Below, piece after piece: positions 23,617-33,581 of a stretch of DNA of 64,000 nucleotides. Source of the stretch: Amborella trichopoda. Taxonomy: Eukaryota > Streptophyta > Magnoliopsida > Amborellales > Amborellaceae. The notes beneath the pieces were generated by a model. That model was not told the origin of the DNA and did no database searches. It saw only the letters and a list, made by a program, of their open reading frames with translations. Positions within the stretch are counted from its first letter, which is position 1. Each line of letters starts with the position of its first letter. The position numbers and the translations under genes are program-made. Location: positions 2,188,224-2,252,223 of the forward strand of contig NW_006500103.1 in assembly GCF_000471905.2 (NCBI RefSeq). Direction: 5' to 3'.

Positions 23617-23693
23617 CAATGAGATTTGAACCATGAAGGCATATATCTTCTTCCATAGCTGTTCTTTTCGGAGTATTTCTTTCGCTTTTTAGG
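23617..23693 (-). pseudogene. Decayed inverted copy of EIF1AD exon 1 in the left arm
   Basis: On the minus strand the flank AGATCAGATTC...GTAAGCAAACC matches the flank of the true EIF1AD start at 26157, but the ATG position reads CTA here. About 40 nt in the middle of exon 1 (the part coding for the start of the OB fold) are missing, and the match resumes at TGGTTCAAATCTCATTGA followed by GTGGG. Exon 2 is also missing from this arm. The copy cannot encode the protein. Confidence 0.8.
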
Positions 23694-24752
23694 GTTTGCT
23701 TACTTTGAATCTGATCTTAAATAAAACCCAGGGATAAGAATCAGAACAAATAGTACCTTGTGTTAAATAAAGACACGCCTTGTCTAATCCCTTGTTGAAA
23801 ATATGTACAAATTATGACAAAAATAACAATTTAATATCATTAGTATGCATTAGAAGACATGACAGTGCTTGTCTAGATTACAAATTTGATCCCTTTAAGT
23901 TTATCTAATATAAAGATCCCATATAGGAACTGATCAACTTCATAGCAATTATTTGTAAAAAATCCCAGAAGCAAAGAGAAGTAGACATTGTAGGATAACA
24001 TTTACAATATTTTACCTACAATTATGAGAGAATAATCATTAAAACATTTACTAAATTGACGTTTATGTTTGGCAGAAACCATCTTAGAGCAAACTAGAGG
24101 GATTAGGAAGAGTGCGATAGCACATTAGAAGCAAACTATAATCACAATAGACACCTTAACCTTAATATGTTGCCAATTTGTTTTAAGCCTTCCAACCCCA
24201 AGAAGTTATTATCAAGAGGTTTTCAACTTGCTGCCAATTTGTTTTAGGCCTTCCAACCTCAAAATGTTATTATAAGGCATAAAACCAAAAGGTTTAGATA
24301 AATGAATTATCTTTATGAAAATCTAGTAAATTATTTTAAACTATTCTTGAAGTGATGTTTCCACTTATTACAATGAGGCAGTTCTCGTTACCATTAAGAA
24401 GGACTAATGAAGAACTTACCTGAATTTTCAATGGCTTGAAGAGATAGTGCAAACCGTGGCTTCAAATTGGGGCTATTGCTTGAAGAAACAGAGCAATAGC
24501 AAGAGAGAAAATTGGGGCTACTTCTTGAAGAAAAAGAGTAATAGCAAGAGAGAGACTAGTTGCAAAGAGAGAGGGAGGAGAGAGAAGAAACTGTTTGAAG
24601 AAAAAGAGCTATAGCAGGTGCAAGAGAGAGACTAGTTGCAAAGAGAGAGGGAGGAGAGAGAAGAAATTGCTTGAAGAAAAAGAGCTATAGCAAGTGAGAG
24701 ACTAGTTGCAGAGAGAGGGAGAAAATAAACAGAACAGAGAGATATATAGAAA

Positions 24753-24984
24753 GGTTCAACTAAAGCTGAATAGTGTTCGGGTGTAGACCTGGACCCGACC
24801 CATCGGGCCCAAATGTTGGACCCATACCAGGATCCGTTTGGGTATACCCGACTATTCTTGGGTCGGGTCTAGGTATATTGCCACCCCTACTTATGGTAGC
24901 CAAGCCGCTTCTCTCTCTTTCTACCCTTGTCGATCCCCTTTTCTCTCTCTTCCTTTACATCCCCAAGCTCACGGTAACCCATTT
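24753..24984. other. Spacer at the palindrome centre with a small inverted-repeat insertion
   Basis: The arms stop matching at about 24752 and 24985. Between them, 24768-24893 has ends GTGTAGACCTGGACCCGACC and the inverted GGTCGGGTCTAGGTATATTG, then CCACCCCTAC. Such ends are common in plant non-autonomous DNA transposons. The rest is CT-rich. The spacer may keep the hairpin from collapsing completely. Confidence 0.6.
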
Positions 24985-25758
24985 TATATATCTCTCTGTT
25001 CTGTTTATTCGATCTTTCTCTCTACAACTAGTCTTTCACTTGCTATAGCTTTTTTTTCTTCAAGCAATTTCTTTTCTATCTCTTTCTCCCTCTCTCTTTG
25101 CAACTGGTCTCTCTCTTGTTATTGCTTTTTTTTTTCAAGCAGTACCCTCAATTTGAAGCCACGTTTTGCACTATCTCTTCAAGCCATTGAAGATTTTCTT
25201 CATTACTCCTTAATGGTATATTGTAATAAAAGGAAATATCTCTTGAAGAATGGTTTAAAACAATTTGCCAGATTTTCGTAAAGATTTAATTCATTTATCT
25301 ATAACTTTTGGTTTTATGCCTTCTGTCCCAATATACTAAGAGTTTTTTATTTTTTAGTTTTCTTTTCGTATTCCCCTTCTCCGACGATGTTTTACCTCGA
25401 GCTTCAGAGAGTTAAAGACTTATTGATAATAATATTTTGAGGTTGGAAGGCTTAAAACGAATTGGAAGCAGGTTAAGGTTAGGGTGTCTATTGTGCATTT
25501 TAGTTTGTTTCTAATGTGCTATCGCACTCTTCATAATCCATCTAGTTTACTCGAAGATGTTTTTTACCAGATATAAACGCCAATTTAGAATGTGTTTTAA
25601 TGATTATTCTCTCATAATTATGGGTAAAATACTGAAAATGTTGTCCTACAATGTCTTTTTTCTCTTTGCTTCTGGGATTTTTTATAAATAGTTGTTATGA
25701 AGTTGATCAATTCCTATGTGGGATCTTATAAACTTAATGGGATCAATTTTGTATGCTA

Positions 25759-26199
25759 GAGGAGCATTGTCATGTCTTCTAATACATACTTATGATATTA
25801 AATTGTTATTTTTGTCATAATTTGTATATATTTCACCAGGGGATTAGAAAAGGTGTCTTTATGTAACACAAGGTGGAGTTTGTTCTGATTTTTTTCCCTG
25901 GTTTTTATTTAAGAGCAGCTTCGAAGTAAGCAAATCATGAAAGGCGGAAGAAAGAATATGAAAAGAGCAGCTATAGAGAAGCATTGTCATATCTTCTAAT
26001 ACATACTTATGATATTAAATTGTTATTTTTGTCATAATTTGTATATATTTTCACCAGGGGATTAATAAAGGTGTGTCTTTATGTAACACAAGGTGGAGTT
26101 TGTTTTGATTTTTCTCCCTGGTTTTTATTTAAGATCAGATTCGAAGTAAGTAAACCATGAAAGGCGGAAGAAAGAATCTGAAAAGAGCAGCTATAGAAA
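25759..26199 (+). repeat. 220-bp tandem duplication covering the EIF1AD leader and start codon
   Basis: The segment from about 25764 (GCATTGTCATGTCTTCTAATA) to 25978 recurs from about 25984 to 26199. The start codons sit at 25937 and 26157, exactly 220 bp apart. The first copy reads MKGGRKNMKRAAIEKH and then CHIF and a stop at 25999. The left palindrome arm has only one copy, so the duplication arose in this arm after the arms separated, or was lost there. Confidence 0.9.
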
Positions 26200-29100
26200 A
26201 ACATGTATCCCTTCAAGATGGCCAGCGCATAATGCAGGTGGTATCTCTTCGTGGTTCAAATCTCATTGAGGTGGGTTCTTTTACTACCATGATTTCTCTT
26301 TTTGTTGAGTGAAAAAATTTCACATGGCATGCCCTCTCAATAAATTTATTTGTTTATTTGTATTTTGGACTTGATGGGTTTTGTAGGATGCTTTTGTTTA
26401 GTAAACAAGTCAATTGAGATTACATGGATGCGCATTGTGGTGGTTCTTATTTGTTTCAACTTCGAATATTTGGATCTTACGGAGAATTAGTGTTGATCAT
26501 GGATTTGCGTAGTTTCACTCCATTTATTTAGATGAATTTTTGGTATGGGTATAATTCAAGCCCATGCATTTAACAATGCATGTAGTGTAGAAGACCCACT
26601 TACATCCAATTGCATTATTCCCAGTAGTCCCCAAAGAACGAGGATATTTTCAAAGAATATAAAAGTGAAAGATATTCTCCTCAAGTATTCATTCTTTATA
26701 AAGCAGATTTTTCTCATTTGCTTAATGAAAATGTGGAGCCACCCACTTGATTGAATGTTGTTGCTCAATTTTAATGGTAGCTCTTTTGAAATCTGTGTGA
26801 ACAGTAGGGCAGGCTAGCTCAGTGTGAGAGATTTTCTATATCTGATTGACTAGGCCACTAGGGATGATTTCTTATCATTGTTGAACATAGACATCATGGG
26901 TAAATTGGATAATTAGTTAGTTCTATGTGGTCTTCTTTCATCATGAAATCGATGAAAAGGAAGATTCGATAACTAGGTGGGACTTGGGAGAAACTACAAG
27001 TGGATTGAGCATCCAGAAGACCTTTTGTTCTTTTTAGTTGTTGGTTACTTACCTAATAATAAACCTTTATAAAGAGAAAAGTATGAGAACTGACAGGAGT
27101 CTTCATTGGTGGCCAAAATCTCAAAGCTCTTAACAATTATTTATTTGAACCAACAACACTAGTAAAAACTTAAGGAGCAATTATGATGTTGGTTTTCTTT
27201 TAAGCTCACTATATTGTGGAGATCCCGTTGACAAATTACTCGGATGTGCTATTATGTTCTTTGTGTACTCATGCAGCCATGCTCATTATAAGAATTGTTG
27301 TAGCAGTTAACTTTTTGTTATTTTCGTTTCGTCACTCTATTCTTATAATGTAGTTTCTTGCATTTTTCTCCCTTATCAACTTCTTTGTATATGTCATAAA
27401 TTATTGTATCTTAACTATACGACGGTTTAACTATCCAATTCTAAGATGGTATCACATGAAAAGGAAAGCTTTTGTCAAAAATAGTGTGACTGAAAGAAGT
27501 GAGACCCTCTATAAATTGATCTGGATATAATTCATGCAGTTACACCTTTTTCTATCTATGTCCCTGCAAGTGCTACCGTATCGAACACCTATTTTGTGTC
27601 ATTTTTAGCAATTATTGGTGATTTGTTTGGAAAATGCATTTATTCTTATATAATTGCTGGTAAAATAGTTTATTCTGTAGAATATGTTTGCTAAAATTAA
27701 TTTTATATTTCATTTTGAAGCTTGCAGGTAATGGATGATAGTGGGAGAAAATCTCTAGGAATATTCCCAGCCAAATTTCAGAAGAGTATTTGGATAAAAC
27801 GAGGTATATTTTTAAGACAATTTGTTGTTTCAACTGCTTGTGATTTTTTAGCATTTTTCTCGCGGCATTCATTTGTCATGCCAAAAACTTATTTACTAGT
27901 CTTAGATAGACAATCAGTTGTTTCAACTGCTTGTGACTTTTGAGCATTTTTCTCACTGCATTAATTTGATATGCCAAAAACTTATTTACTAGTTTTAGTT
28001 AGTCTTGGAATAAAGACTATCTAAGACTATCAGGTTTATTTGGATAAAACGAGGTGTCTTTTCAAGACAATCGGTTGTTTCAATTGCTTGTGATTTTTGT
28101 GCATTTTTTTTGCGGCATTCATTTGATATGGAAAAAACTTATTTACTAGTCTTGGAATAAAAAGCCAACAGTGTTTCAAAAAGCGCTAGGCGGCACCTAG
28201 GCGGTTGGGGGGGGGGGGTGGTCCATGCCACCCAGCGCCTAGGCGGGGGCCCAGAACCTGGGCGGCTTAGTAAATTTTTTTTTTTTTGGGGTTTTTCTCT
28301 CTCAAAAATAACCTCTAATGGGTTTTAGGTTCATTTGAAACCTAAAACCCACAATTTTACACCTTTAGTATTAAGAAAAATACCCAAAAATGGCCTCAAC
28401 GAGTGGCATTTTTGCCCTTGGGAGGGGCGTAGGTCCTGGGCGGCCGCCTAGGCGGATTCCCAGGCGCCCACCCGAGGATATCCACCTAATTTGGCCGCCT
28501 AGGCCTGGGTGATGCGCCCAAGCCTTCTGGACCGCCTCGACGGTCCCCCCAGGCACTAGGCGGTCCACTTTTTGAAACATTGAAAGCCAATGAGAAATCA
28601 TCTGGCCATGTTATGCTATATCCCTTCCCAATCTGAATCATCATCAATAGAGCCTTTTCCCAACTAATTGGGGTCGGTTGAATACCATGAGTAGTCAAAT
28701 GCTGACAACCACATCAGTTGTTATACCATGAGTAGCCAAATGGCGCATTATGCACCACATTCTTCAGAATTTCCTTTCTATCCATTACAGGGCCAGCTCA
28801 ATCTCATCTCTAATCCAGGCCTAACTTTGCCTCCTGGAAGAATCTATTCTTGTCTCTAAACAGTTTGGGGTTTCTCTAGGAAAGTTTCATCCACCTTGAA
28901 TAAGTGGATATGTTTAAACTTCTAACTTGGGGACAAAATCCTCCTTTCCGTCCCCTATTTATTTTTAATAAGCTTTTATGCCTTTGATAAGTTTGGTGAT
29001 ATGAGGTGTGAAGAATTGTCTGAAATATACACAACACTCACGCGCACACGCACACGCACACGCACACGCACACGCACACGCACACGCACACGCACACGCA

Positions 29101-30127
29101 CACGCACACGCACACGCACGTGCACGTGCACGTACACGCACACGCACACACACATAGATGTGAATGAAAATGTTTGTAACAAGACCATTTACTTTTGATA
29201 TGAGGGGTGACAGTAATAATTTATTATTAGATGTGAAATCAGTTAATGGTGGATCTGCCATTGATTCGGTACAAAGTCAAAAATGAAATTCCTAGAAGGG
29301 TGTGACACTTCAATTAGTTGGATTTCGCATCTAATGGTTAAGAATTATTTAATTTGCTTGTATCAAAAGTGAATGGTCTTGTAGTATACATTCCCATCTT
29401 CGATATGTGTGTGTGATCTTTTAAATTTTTATTTCTTGTTGTCAGTTAATTTTCGTATTACTTTCTAGTGAAGTCCTAGTATTTCATTGGTTGCTTGCTT
29501 TATTTAGGGAACTTTGTTGTGGTCGATGGAAGTGGAAGTGAGAAAGCCCTTGAATCAGGCAATAAAATAACTTGTATGATATCGCAAGTGCTCTTCCATG
29601 AGCAAGTTCGTACTCTTCAAAAATCTCCAGACTGGTAAGATTGCCTTTACATTTGCTAGATTTAAATTGCAGAGAAAAAATATTCTCTATATACCAAATG
29701 CAAAACAATGGTAATGCCAGTTAACAAAGAATAACAAATGTGAAACGAATTTGCAAATTGTGCTTCATATCTGATATCATGCATTCAAATCTCTCCCATT
29801 TGATCTTGAATGTTTTCATATTTTGTTGTTTTTCTTGTGCACTTGTCATCCATGATTATGATATCCACATTTTAACTGCTGCTACTATTTTTAGTAGTGT
29901 ATTTTTTATTCTTTATTCACTATATTCATTTCAATCGTAAATGCAGGCCTGAGATTTTCAGAACGACTGCGTCTGTTGAGGCAAAAGACACAGAAACAAC
30001 GAACGAGCAAATGGAAGAGGCACATTGTTCAAGTGATGACGGCCTCCCCCCACTCGAAGCCAACCTTAATAGAGTGAGACTAGCTGAATTACTCACCGAT
30101 TCGTCCTCGGATGATTCGGATTCTTAA
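26157..30127 (+). CDS. EIF1AD: EIF1AD homologue (eIF1A-like OB-fold protein), four exons
   Basis: A homologue of the S1/IF-1-like OB-fold protein EIF1AD, a nuclear protein thought to bind RNA and related to eIF1A. Exons are 26157-26270, 27728-27803, 29508-29634 and 29947-30127; phases agree, giving 498 nt and 165 residues, the usual size. The N-terminus reads MKGGRKNLKRAA; the OB fold spans roughly residues 18-105 with GQRIMQVVSLRGSNLIEV, GIFPAKFQKSIWIKRG, NFVVVDGSG and SQVLFHEQVRTLQKSPDWPEIF. The tail is acidic and serine-rich, ending in SSSDDSDS, as in the family. All borders are GT/AG and no lesion is seen. The second ATG of the tandem duplication is chosen because only it continues through exon 1 to the donor. 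Exons 1 and 2 and the promoter side lie in the right palindrome arm; exons 3 and 4 lie outside. Biochemical role is by homology. Confidence 0.92.
28037..28053 (+). repeat. Duplicated exon-2 end and splice donor inside EIF1AD intron 2
   Basis: TATTTGGATAAAACGAG followed by GTGTCT is an exact 17-nt copy of the exon 2 end at 27787-27803 (followed by GTATAT), 250 bp downstream. It belongs to a ~150-250-bp unit repeated about three times in intron 2 (landmark GTTTCAACTGCTTGTGA). A left-arm match lies near 20768-20785. Confidence 0.8.
28169..28582. mobile_element. Complete non-autonomous hAT-type element, 414 bp
   Basis: Terminal repeats CAGTGTTTCAAAAAGCG and, inverted, CAATGTTTCAAAAAGTGG. It is flanked by the 8-bp direct repeat AAAGCCAA at 28161-28168 and 28583-28590, the target length of hAT elements. 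The left palindrome arm has the unoccupied site with one AAAGCCAA (inverted, 20661-20668). The interior is GC-rich with many CCTAGGCGG motifs and has no transposase. Confidence 0.92.
29036..29154. repeat. ACGCAC microsatellite, about 115 bp
   Basis: Near-perfect hexanucleotide ACGCAC/CACGCA repeats, grading into GTGCACGTGCACGT and ACACAC at the right. It lies in EIF1AD intron 2. The left arm has only a short GTGTGTGT at the matching place, so the tract expanded in this arm. Arginine-threonine or cysteine-alanine open frames here are artefacts. Confidence 0.9.
29176..29386. mobile_element. F3-type miniature element at the right palindrome boundary
   Basis: Left end ACAAGACCATTTACTTTTGA and right end TCAAAAGTGAATGGTCTTGT are inverted repeats that extend inward through ATTAGATGTGAAATC and GATTTCGCATCTAAT. 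The left palindrome arm holds only the outer half of the same element, cut at 20042. Confidence 0.8.
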
Positions 30128-30148
30128 GTGTAAATAATTGCACATCTG

Positions 30149-30365
30149 GGTTTTATGTTCTCATTGGAATATTTTTGTGGGGTGAGGGATCTTTGTTATT
30201 GTTTTTATGTTCTCATTGCAATATTTTTACGAGGTGAGGGATCTTTGTTATTGTTTTATGTTCTCATTGCAATATTTTTTGGGAAGTGAGGGATCTTTGT
30301 TATTGTCTTTATGTTCTCATTGCAATATTTTTGCGAGGTGAGGGATCGTTGTTATTGTTTTATAG
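30149..30365 (+). repeat. Four tandem ~53-bp repeats in the EIF1AD 3' untranslated region
   Basis: TTATGTTCTCATT recurs at about 30152, 30205, 30256 and 30309, each followed by an AATATTTTT block and GTGAGGGATC(T/G)TTGTTATTG. The array starts some 20 bp after the EIF1AD stop codon. Confidence 0.9.
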
Positions 30366-30559
30366 TTAAGTGCAACGATGCCCAAGAAGAGTTGGCATAA
30401 TATTATTTTTGTAGTGGATCCAATTACAATCTCACGTCTTGGTGAGCTTGGGATTTTATGATATCTTTCTATTGTTCAGTTTATATGTAATGCTCCCATC
30501 ACAAGAGCTTCAACCGTGTGATATGTATGCCCGTAGCTGCATGAGTATTTACAAAAGGG
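30366..30559. other. EIF1AD 3' flank, no gene seen
   Basis: Short spacer after the repeat array; probable end of the transcript, with no clear poly(A) signal chosen. Confidence 0.4.
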
Positions 30560-30945
30560 AACACGTTTATATACGTGCGAGGCTTTAAACAATCAAATTA
30601 AAGTGTACCTCAAAAATTCACTAGAATAGGTTGTTTAAATGCACAAAATTCCCTAAGTTCATCAACTCACCGTCACGGTGTACGTACATGGCAGAAAAAT
30701 GTACTTTCAAGTCTTGAAAATAGTGAATCTTGGGATGTATTTTTTGGCACGTCATTTTTCAAGATTTTAAAGTGTTCTATATTTTTTAAATTTTAAATTT
30801 TATAATTAATTATGAAAAATTTTTAATCCACAAAGATTTCTAGTATTAGGACATCTTTCAGCATTGTTTGAAAGCGTGTCTTACTTTGACGGTTGGAGCC
30901 TCGGCTTTATGGGAGCCTCGGCTTTATGGAAGCCTTACCATTCGT
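30560..30945 (+). mobile_element. F1 miniature element
   Basis: GTTTATATACGTGCGAGGCTT at the left is followed by the family blocks AACAATCAAATTAAAGTG, AGGTTGTTTAAATGCAC and a GGCACGTC...TTTTCAAGATTTT stretch; the right side has TGGAGCCTCGGCTTTATGG, partly doubled. Confidence 0.65.
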
Positions 30946-30975
30946 AATTGCAAAAAGCTAAAGGGAATATTTTGT

Positions 30976-31320
30976 AAAGGAAAAGTTTATGCAAGGTTGC
31001 CACCTTAAAATGTAGATTAAAATGTAGAATTATAGTTATACCAAAAAAATCTATCCTCAAAGTGTTTTTTAATGTTGAAAATCTTTCTAATTGATATATG
31101 AATATGAAATAAAAAAAGATTTTGAATCTCAAATGTAGTGTATTTTGCAACACATTATTTAGACGATTCATTTTTAAGATTTTCATATGTTTATAGATCT
31201 ATTTGATTTTAACAATTTTTAGAATTGGCAATTTTATAATAAGATATCAAAATAGATTTTTAAAAAATCCTAAGAAGTTTTTATACCAAAATTATAAAAT
31301 TTGGAGGTGTTAAAGGTCGT
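30976..31320 (+). mobile_element. F2 miniature element
   Basis: Left end GGAAAAGTTTATGCAAGGTT; interior GTGTATTTTGCAACACATTA and CATTTTTAAGATTTTCATA; the right end decays near AAATTTGGAGGTGTTAAAGG. Same order as the copy at 7664. Confidence 0.6.
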
Positions 31321-32469
31321 AAACCCTATAGGAACCAAATGTAATGTTTCCACGCCCATGATCTTAAACTGCTCTATAAAATAGAGAATGTGAACGAAAG
31401 AAAACTCCTGTTTGTTCTGGTTTCCAATCTCTTGCAATATAGGTTGATGGAAAAGCATACTTCTGATTTAGAACCGGAGAAAGCCCGAGTATTTGTGCGA
31501 CTTTACTTGCGCTACACCAATTACAAAAATAAACACATTCCTATTTAAGACTCTAAATCAAATATTCAAGTTATTTTCTAACAAAATAGTTGAGAGGAGG
31601 TATTTGAGCGAAACAATGTATAAAAGTTTAGATTAGGGGGATTGTCAATCCCCAAAATCGGTCTGGATCATGATATTGGAAATCGGGTTGAGAAACTAGG
31701 CACGCAAAAAAAATTAAAAGAATTTAGATAAAATAAAAAATTGGAAAAATAAAAATAAAAATGGCGGGGCTGGATCTCGGCCGGCTCCAGACAAAACTTC
31801 CTACTGGGAACTTGCCGGTTCTTGATATATTTGGGGAACAAACTCGGTCGCTTCAATTCTCGATCTAGATCGGTCCATTCTGATCCAAAAATCAACGCTT
31901 TTTTTAACCTTGGAGTGAAGTAATATTTTTCAAAGTATCCTCTCGAGAACACTAGAAACCCTGTAGGCATCTCTAACAAAATAGTAATAAAGCAGAATAA
32001 TATTTTTAGAAGTACCCACTTTGTTTGGGGATTGTCTACAATGAGACCATTTATTTTTATTATAAGGAGAGAACATTTATTCCCACTCATTACATGTCAA
32101 ATTGGATGGCTTGGGATAAGTCATGAAGCCCGATAATTTTATTTTTTTTGGAACTTTGTGTGTATTCAATGATATTCTTATAATTTACAACCACTCATTT
32201 TGAAATTTAACGGACAAGAGAGATTGACCTCCTTAAACAAAAGTAAATAATATTTTTATATATTTTTCCCTTTGTATGTTAGTTGATTTGACTTCTCACC
32301 CAAGTGATTTTGTGTAATTTAATACTATATGATATATACTTTAAAATTGAAGAGCAAGTAATGTTTACCTACAACATTCAAGGAACATAACTAGTATTAT
32401 AAAGATTAAAAATTAATTTTTGTTTAAAAGAAATATATCACAAAGATTAAACATTAGTGCTTTTTAAAA
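31321..32469. other. Spacer with an F3-like fragment
   Basis: No gene recognised. An open frame on the minus strand at 31668-32090 shows no known domain. Around 32040-32260, AATGAGACCATTTATTTTTA and ATTTAACGGACAAGAGAGAT resemble F3 ends. Confidence 0.4.
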
Positions 32470-32612
32470 CGGAAAAAGTTTATATAAGGGTGGAGCTCTA
32501 AACAATCAAATTAAGACACATAAACTTTCACTAAAAGACGATGTTTTGATGCCCGAAAATTCCCAAATGGATCATTTTGACTTTAAGACGTATGGACATG
32601 AGAAAAATGGGT
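32470..32612 (+). mobile_element. Left part of an F1 element, cut short
   Basis: GGAAAAAGTTTATATAAGGG and the F1 blocks up to GTATGGACATGAGAAAAATGG are present, then the sequence switches to the copia fossil. The rest of the F1 element is not found to the right. Confidence 0.65.
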
Positions 32613-33135
32613 TATTTTGACATGTTACTGGGTACTCTGATGCAGATTTTGTAGGAGACCCAGATGATAGAAAATCAACTTCAGGACTTGTATTCTCTGA
32701 TGCAGATTTTGCAGGAGACCCAAAAGATAGAAAATCAACTTCAGGACTTGTATTTCTCTCTGTAGGTGGATGTGGTTCTTGGTCTAGCAAGTAACAAAGT
32801 TGTGTAGGTAGGTATATTATGGAAGCCAAATATATTGCTTGTAGCATTGCTACAACTTATGCCTTCTGGACTAAACGCTTTATAAATGATTTGAAGCTGG
32901 ATAAAGCCGCCAAACTTGTTAATTTTTTTTTGTGATAATCAGGCTGTCATCATATCAATTAGAAATGGAGCCTATAGTTTCAAGGGTAAGCACATTGAAA
33001 TTGATTATTATTGCATTTATGATATTATTGGAAAGAATGAAATAATTGTAAGTTATTCGCATCTTCAGATGTGATTGCAAATTCTTTAACAAAGGGATTA
33101 AGTGTAGAAATATTATCATGTAGTTTTGATGGGAC
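32613..33135 (+). mobile_element. Ty1/copia polyprotein fossil (RNase H region)
   Basis: A fragment of the RNase H end of a Ty1/copia retrotransposon polyprotein on the plus strand. It is broken in several places and has no recognisable integrase or reverse transcriptase. No paired long terminal repeats are visible, so it cannot be dated from the window; its state suggests an old copy. It abuts the cut F1 element at 32612. Confidence 0.85.
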
Positions 33136-33581
33136 TTAGAAATATCAAGAACTCCCAATTGGGTTATTTTTCTTTGATGTCTTAGTCATGAGAAGAAAAG
33201 CAACATTAGCGTGAAAAATCCCATGACATGATTTTAGATATTTTTTTTGTTATGAGATATATAACCACACTAGCGTGAAAAGACTCATGATAAGAGAATA
33301 TGTCATTATCCAACGGGTAGAAACCACTTCCCAAGATTAGAGGGTCACGTTTCTCAAATATTAAATGAGGAAAGCCGAACGTTAGAAAACGACATCCTCC
33401 CATCTCTTTTTAAGAATGGTTTTCATGGCTTTGGAGATGAACATAAAGTTTTCAATTGTTCTGGTAAAACCTGATCTTTGTCATCTACAATCTTACGACA
33501 TTGCCTTCTACTCTTAGGACTTTGGTGGGTTCATCTCTTCCCATCAATAATTCAACAATCAAAACCATACCATAGGTGGCC
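33136..33581. other. Spacer and upstream flank of the PGR5-like exon
   Basis: Contains a twice-used block (TAGCGTGAAAA at 33208 and 33273). No firm TATA box chosen. The last 100 bp are the presumed promoter or leader side of the PGR5-like exon. Confidence 0.4.

Larger units (their letters stand above)
20043..24752. repeat. Left arm of a ~9-kb imperfect palindrome
   Basis: This arm is the inverted copy of 24985-29236. By eye, 20174 pairs with 29020, 22050 with 27122 and 24737 with about 24990. A hand alignment of about 200 bp (left 21860-22055 against right 27120-27320) gives ten substitutions, about 5 percent. Long indels distinguish the arms: an insertion near 22290-23108 and a direct duplication near 20395-21290 in this arm. 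The arm carries a degraded inverted copy of the EIF1AD exon 1 region and lacks exon 2. Confidence 0.93.
24985..29236. repeat. Right arm of the palindrome
   Basis: Inverted counterpart of 20043-24752. It holds the upstream region, exon 1, exon 2 and most of intron 2 of the EIF1AD homologue. It has its own later changes: the 220-bp 5' duplication, the 414-bp hAT-type insertion, an extra ~280 bp including exon 2, and an expanded ACGCAC microsatellite. It ends inside an F3 miniature element. Confidence 0.93.

Noticed and set aside
24773-25281. Serine- and leucine-rich frames at the palindrome centre
   Set aside because: They cross the palindrome spacer and CT-rich arm start, have low complexity and no domain.
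28965-29261. Arginine/alanine/cysteine and arginine/threonine repeat proteins
   Set aside because: Pure translations of the ACGCAC microsatellite.
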